From the NCBI GenBank assembly GCA_965554225.1, contig CBEVZC010000140.1, positions 1-7,543 on the forward strand: a stretch of DNA of 7,543 nt, given 5' to 3'. Source of the stretch: BMS3ABIN04 sp965554225 (GTDB taxonomy: Bacteria; Bacteroidota; Ignavibacteria; Ignavibacteriales; Melioribacteraceae). The notes beneath the pieces were generated by a model, which made no database searches, was not told where the DNA came from, and saw only the letters and a list, made by a program, of their open reading frames with translations. Shown in pieces: positions 5,879 to 7,543 of the stretch (position 1 is the stretch's first letter; each line of letters opens with the position of its first letter). Both the position numbers and the translations under genes were made by a program.

Positions 5879-6525
5879 TTTAACAGATAAAGGTAATTGG
5901 GTATTTTAATTTTTATACCGGTATTGTTTCCCTCAATATCTGCTTCTTGGTCGCCAACGCACGCAATAATATTAAATCCTTTTTCAGTCAACGCCTTGCG
6001 GTGGTTTTGCTTAAATTTAAAAATTGAAATGTTAAATTCGTTTTTATTTCTGCAAATTAGAGCACTAAATTTTTTAAAACCGGCTTTTACCAAATTAAGA
6101 TGCGTTGCACTGCACTGCTCTTTTGTTCTACCGGTTAGAAAAACAATTTTAATTTGCTTGCTAATCAAATAATCATAAAATTTTTTAACCGGTTTTATTG
6201 GTTTTGCTTTGGACTTCAGGACCCATTCATTCCAGCTATTCCATGTATAACCGAATCCTAATTCTTTTGAATATTCATAACCCGACAAAACTGTTGCATC
6301 AATATCAAAAACAACAGTAGGATTTGAAGGTAATTTTAACTTTTCGATTTTCCGTTCAGTATCTTGGACAACTTTTTCGACATCAGCATTATACATTCCG
6401 GATTCGTAATAATTTTGAACTTTTTTCTTCGCATCCGTCAAGTTCTCTAAACCGAAAGAACAACCAATTAAGAAAGAAGACAAAACAAATGAAATAAGAT
6501 ATATTTTAAACTTTGATTTATTCAA
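5875..6525 (-). CDS. Lipoprotein acid phosphatase, HAD subfamily IIIB (class B / e(P4)-like)
   Basis: A 216-residue lipoprotein phosphatase likely to dephosphorylate small phosphomonoesters at the cell surface or in the periplasm. The signal peptide (NKSKFK, hydrophobic core 8-20) ends in lipobox LIGC with C22 as the lipidated residue. HAD motifs follow in order: motif I FDIDAT (nucleophile D74, acid/base D76), motif II FLTGR (T131), motif III K172 in the FKQNHRKAL segment, and motif IV GDQEAD (D192 and D196). The acidic residue after the second motif I aspartate, usually E in DxDET, is A here. The only start that includes the signal peptide is TTG at 6523-6525; there is an in-frame stop five codons upstream and no ATG before residue 44. 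No good Shine-Dalgarno is visible. The start lies only 22 bases beyond the T run of the pruA terminator. Overlaps the TPM gene tail to tail. Confidence 0.9.
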   Translation of the reverse strand: MNKSKFKIYLISFVLSSFLIGCSFGLENLTDAKKKVQNYYESGMYNADVEKVVQDTERKIEKLKLPSNPTVVFDIDATVLSGYEYSKELGFGYTWNSWNEWVLKSKAKPIKPVKKFYDYLISKQIKIVFLTGRTKEQCSATHLNLVKAGFKKFSALICRNKNEFNISIFKFKQNHRKALTEKGFNIIACVGDQEADIEGNNTGIKIKIPNYLYLLN

Positions 6526-6547
6526 TATTGCTCGTTTTCAAATATTT

Positions 6548-6582
6548 AAAAAACCCTCAAGAACTTATAAAACTCCTGAGGG
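6548..6582 (-). terminator. Rho-independent terminator of pruA
   Basis: On the minus strand CCCTCA (6582-6577) pairs with TGAGGG (6559-6554), extended by a G-C and a T-A pair beyond one mismatch, and a run of six T follows (6553-6548). It begins about 30 bp after the pruA stop codon, as expected for its terminator. It sits between pruA and the acid phosphatase gene and should separate the two, fully or partly. Confidence 0.9.
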
Positions 6583-6613
6583 CATAAATTTATAACAAAA
6601 AATAATTATAAAA

Positions 6614-7543
6614 TTATTTTTCCTGCATAAAAGGATAAGTCCAATCTTTAGGAGGATTAAATGTTTCCTTCATAGTTCTTGTCGACATCCACCTTAAGAG
6701 ATTCATTGCGCTGCCGGCTTTATCATTTGTTCCCGAAGCCCTTCCGCCACCGAACGGCTGCTGACCCACTACTGCCGCAGTTGGTTTATCGTTAATATAA
6801 AAATTACCGGCTGCATTACGTAATTCATTGCTCATGTAAATAAGTGCATTTCTATCTTTAGACCAAATTGCACCGGTTAAAGCATAAGGAGAAGTTTCAT
6901 TGCACAATTTAACTGTCTCTTCAAATTTATCATCGTCATAAACAAAAATTGTTAATACCGGTCCAAATATTTCTTCCTGCATTGATTTAAATTTAGGATT
7001 TGTAGTTACTATAGTTGTCGGTTCAATAAAATAACCTTTTGAGTCATCATAATTTCCGCCTGTTATAATTTCAGCTTCATCAGATTTCTGAGCAAAATCT
7101 ATGTAACTTTTGATATTATCAAACGCAGCTTGGTCAATAACAGCAGACATAAAATTTGTGAAATCTTCAACATCGCCCATTTTTATTTTTGACACTTCGG
7201 CTACATACTTTTCTTTGAACTCATCCCATCTTGATTTCGGGATGTACATTCTGGAAGCAGCGGAACATTTTTGTCCTTGATATTCAAAAGCTCCTCTAAT
7301 AGCAGCTGTTACAAGAGCATCTACATCAGCTTTATTATGCGCAAAAATGAAATCCTTTCCGCCCGTTTCTCCAACAATTCTTGGATAAGCTTTATAATTC
7401 ATAATATTATTTCCGATAGTTTTCCACATATTTTGGAAAGTAGCTGTTGAACCGGTAAAGTGAATACCGGCGAGGTGTTCATTCATCATTGCAGGCTGAC
7501 CTACACTTCCTCCCGACCCGGGGACAAAATTAATTACTCCGTC
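6614..7543 (-). CDS. pruA: Delta-1-pyrroline-5-carboxylate dehydrogenase, C-terminal part
   Basis: This NAD-dependent aldehyde dehydrogenase oxidises L-glutamate gamma-semialdehyde (from pyrroline-5-carboxylate) to glutamate, the second step of proline catabolism. The frame stays open to the window edge, so 309 residues plus stop are visible, roughly the C-terminal 57% of the usual 540 or so. The ATG pair at 7484-7489 is internal: family sequence (GVINFVPGSGG) continues upstream of it in frame. Visible hallmarks are HFTGS, the general-base glutamate in VGETGGKDF (fragment residue 59), the catalytic cysteine in GQKCSAAS (fragment residue 93), and EEIFGPVL. The protein ends in FMQEK. These motifs match the stand-alone, eukaryote-like P5CDH type rather than the bifunctional PutA. 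An intrinsic terminator follows about 30 bp after the stop. Confidence 0.97.
   Translation of the reverse strand, partial: DGVINFVPGSGGSVGQPAMMNEHLAGIHFTGSTATFQNMWKTIGNNIMNYKAYPRIVGETGGKDFIFAHNKADVDALVTAAIRGAFEYQGQKCSAASRMYIPKSRWDEFKEKYVAEVSKIKMGDVEDFTNFMSAVIDQAAFDNIKSYIDFAQKSDEAEIITGGNYDDSKGYFIEPTTIVTTNPKFKSMQEEIFGPVLTIFVYDDDKFEETVKLCNETSPYALTGAIWSKDRNALIYMSNELRNAAGNFYINDKPTAAVVGQQPFGGGRASGTNDKAGSAMNLLRWMSTRTMKETFNPPKDWTYPFMQEK

Noticed and set aside
5910..5925. GGTAT...ATACC stem near the 3' end of the phosphatase gene as a terminator for the TPM gene
   Set aside because: The stem has only five pairs around an AT loop, lies inside coding sequence, and has no following T run on the plus strand.
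5897..6172. A 91-codon plus-strand frame inside the acid phosphatase gene
   Set aside because: It is antisense to HAD motifs II-IV and has no plausible product.
1..7543. CRISPR array, insertion sequence, prophage or tRNA/rRNA genes
   Set aside because: No regularly spaced direct repeats, transposase, phage gene or tRNA cloverleaf-like sequence could be found by reading both strands.

Overview
The window looks like chromosomal DNA of an AT-rich member of the Bacteroidota/Ignavibacteriota branch of the FCB group, most likely an Ignavibacteria-type genome. The reasons are the very low G+C, a PorV/PorQ-family outer-membrane protein (a hallmark of this branch), short lipoproteins, weak or absent Shine-Dalgarno sequences at several starts, and a eukaryote-like pruA. 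The lineage is an inference from protein character only.

Layout. Bases 1-575 have no convincing gene. They hold a strong plus-strand intrinsic terminator (307-336) with no visible gene in front of it, then two inverted repeats (465-484 and 504-542) just upstream of a TetR-family regulator gene (576-1172). One base after the regulator comes a PLP-dependent serine/threonine dehydratase of the serine racemase type (1174-2124), so the two form a tightly coupled plus-strand operon. Its 3' end overlaps by 24 bp the 3' end of a convergent small lipoprotein gene of unknown function (2101-2667, minus). Next on the minus strand, beyond a pair of small hairpins, is the PorV/PorQ-family beta-barrel gene (2838-3875).

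Bases 3876-4463 contain no intact gene, but a decayed MNT/HepT toxin-antitoxin module can be read on the minus strand. It consists of a 25-codon fragment resembling the N-terminus of the nucleotidyltransferase antitoxin (4321-4398), overlapped by a HepT-like HEPN ribonuclease remnant (4058-4324). The remnant lacks its N-terminus and carries two compensating frameshifts. Then come gpmA, the glycolytic phosphoglycerate mutase (4464-5210, minus), a divergently transcribed small TPM-domain gene (5426-5878, plus), and a lipoprotein acid phosphatase of HAD subfamily IIIB (5875-6525, minus, TTG start) that overlaps the TPM gene by 4 bp tail to tail. The window ends inside pruA, delta-1-pyrroline-5-carboxylate dehydrogenase (6614 to beyond 7543, minus), which has a clear intrinsic terminator at 6548-6582.

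Most of the genes are core metabolism (glycolysis, proline catabolism, hydroxy-amino-acid metabolism) and cell-envelope proteins, and they do not form one pathway. The least ordinary parts are the palindrome-rich leader of the TetR-dehydratase operon, the apparent non-coding transcription unit ending at 336, and the toxin-antitoxin relic. I see no evidence for a complete, undescribed multi-gene system in this window.
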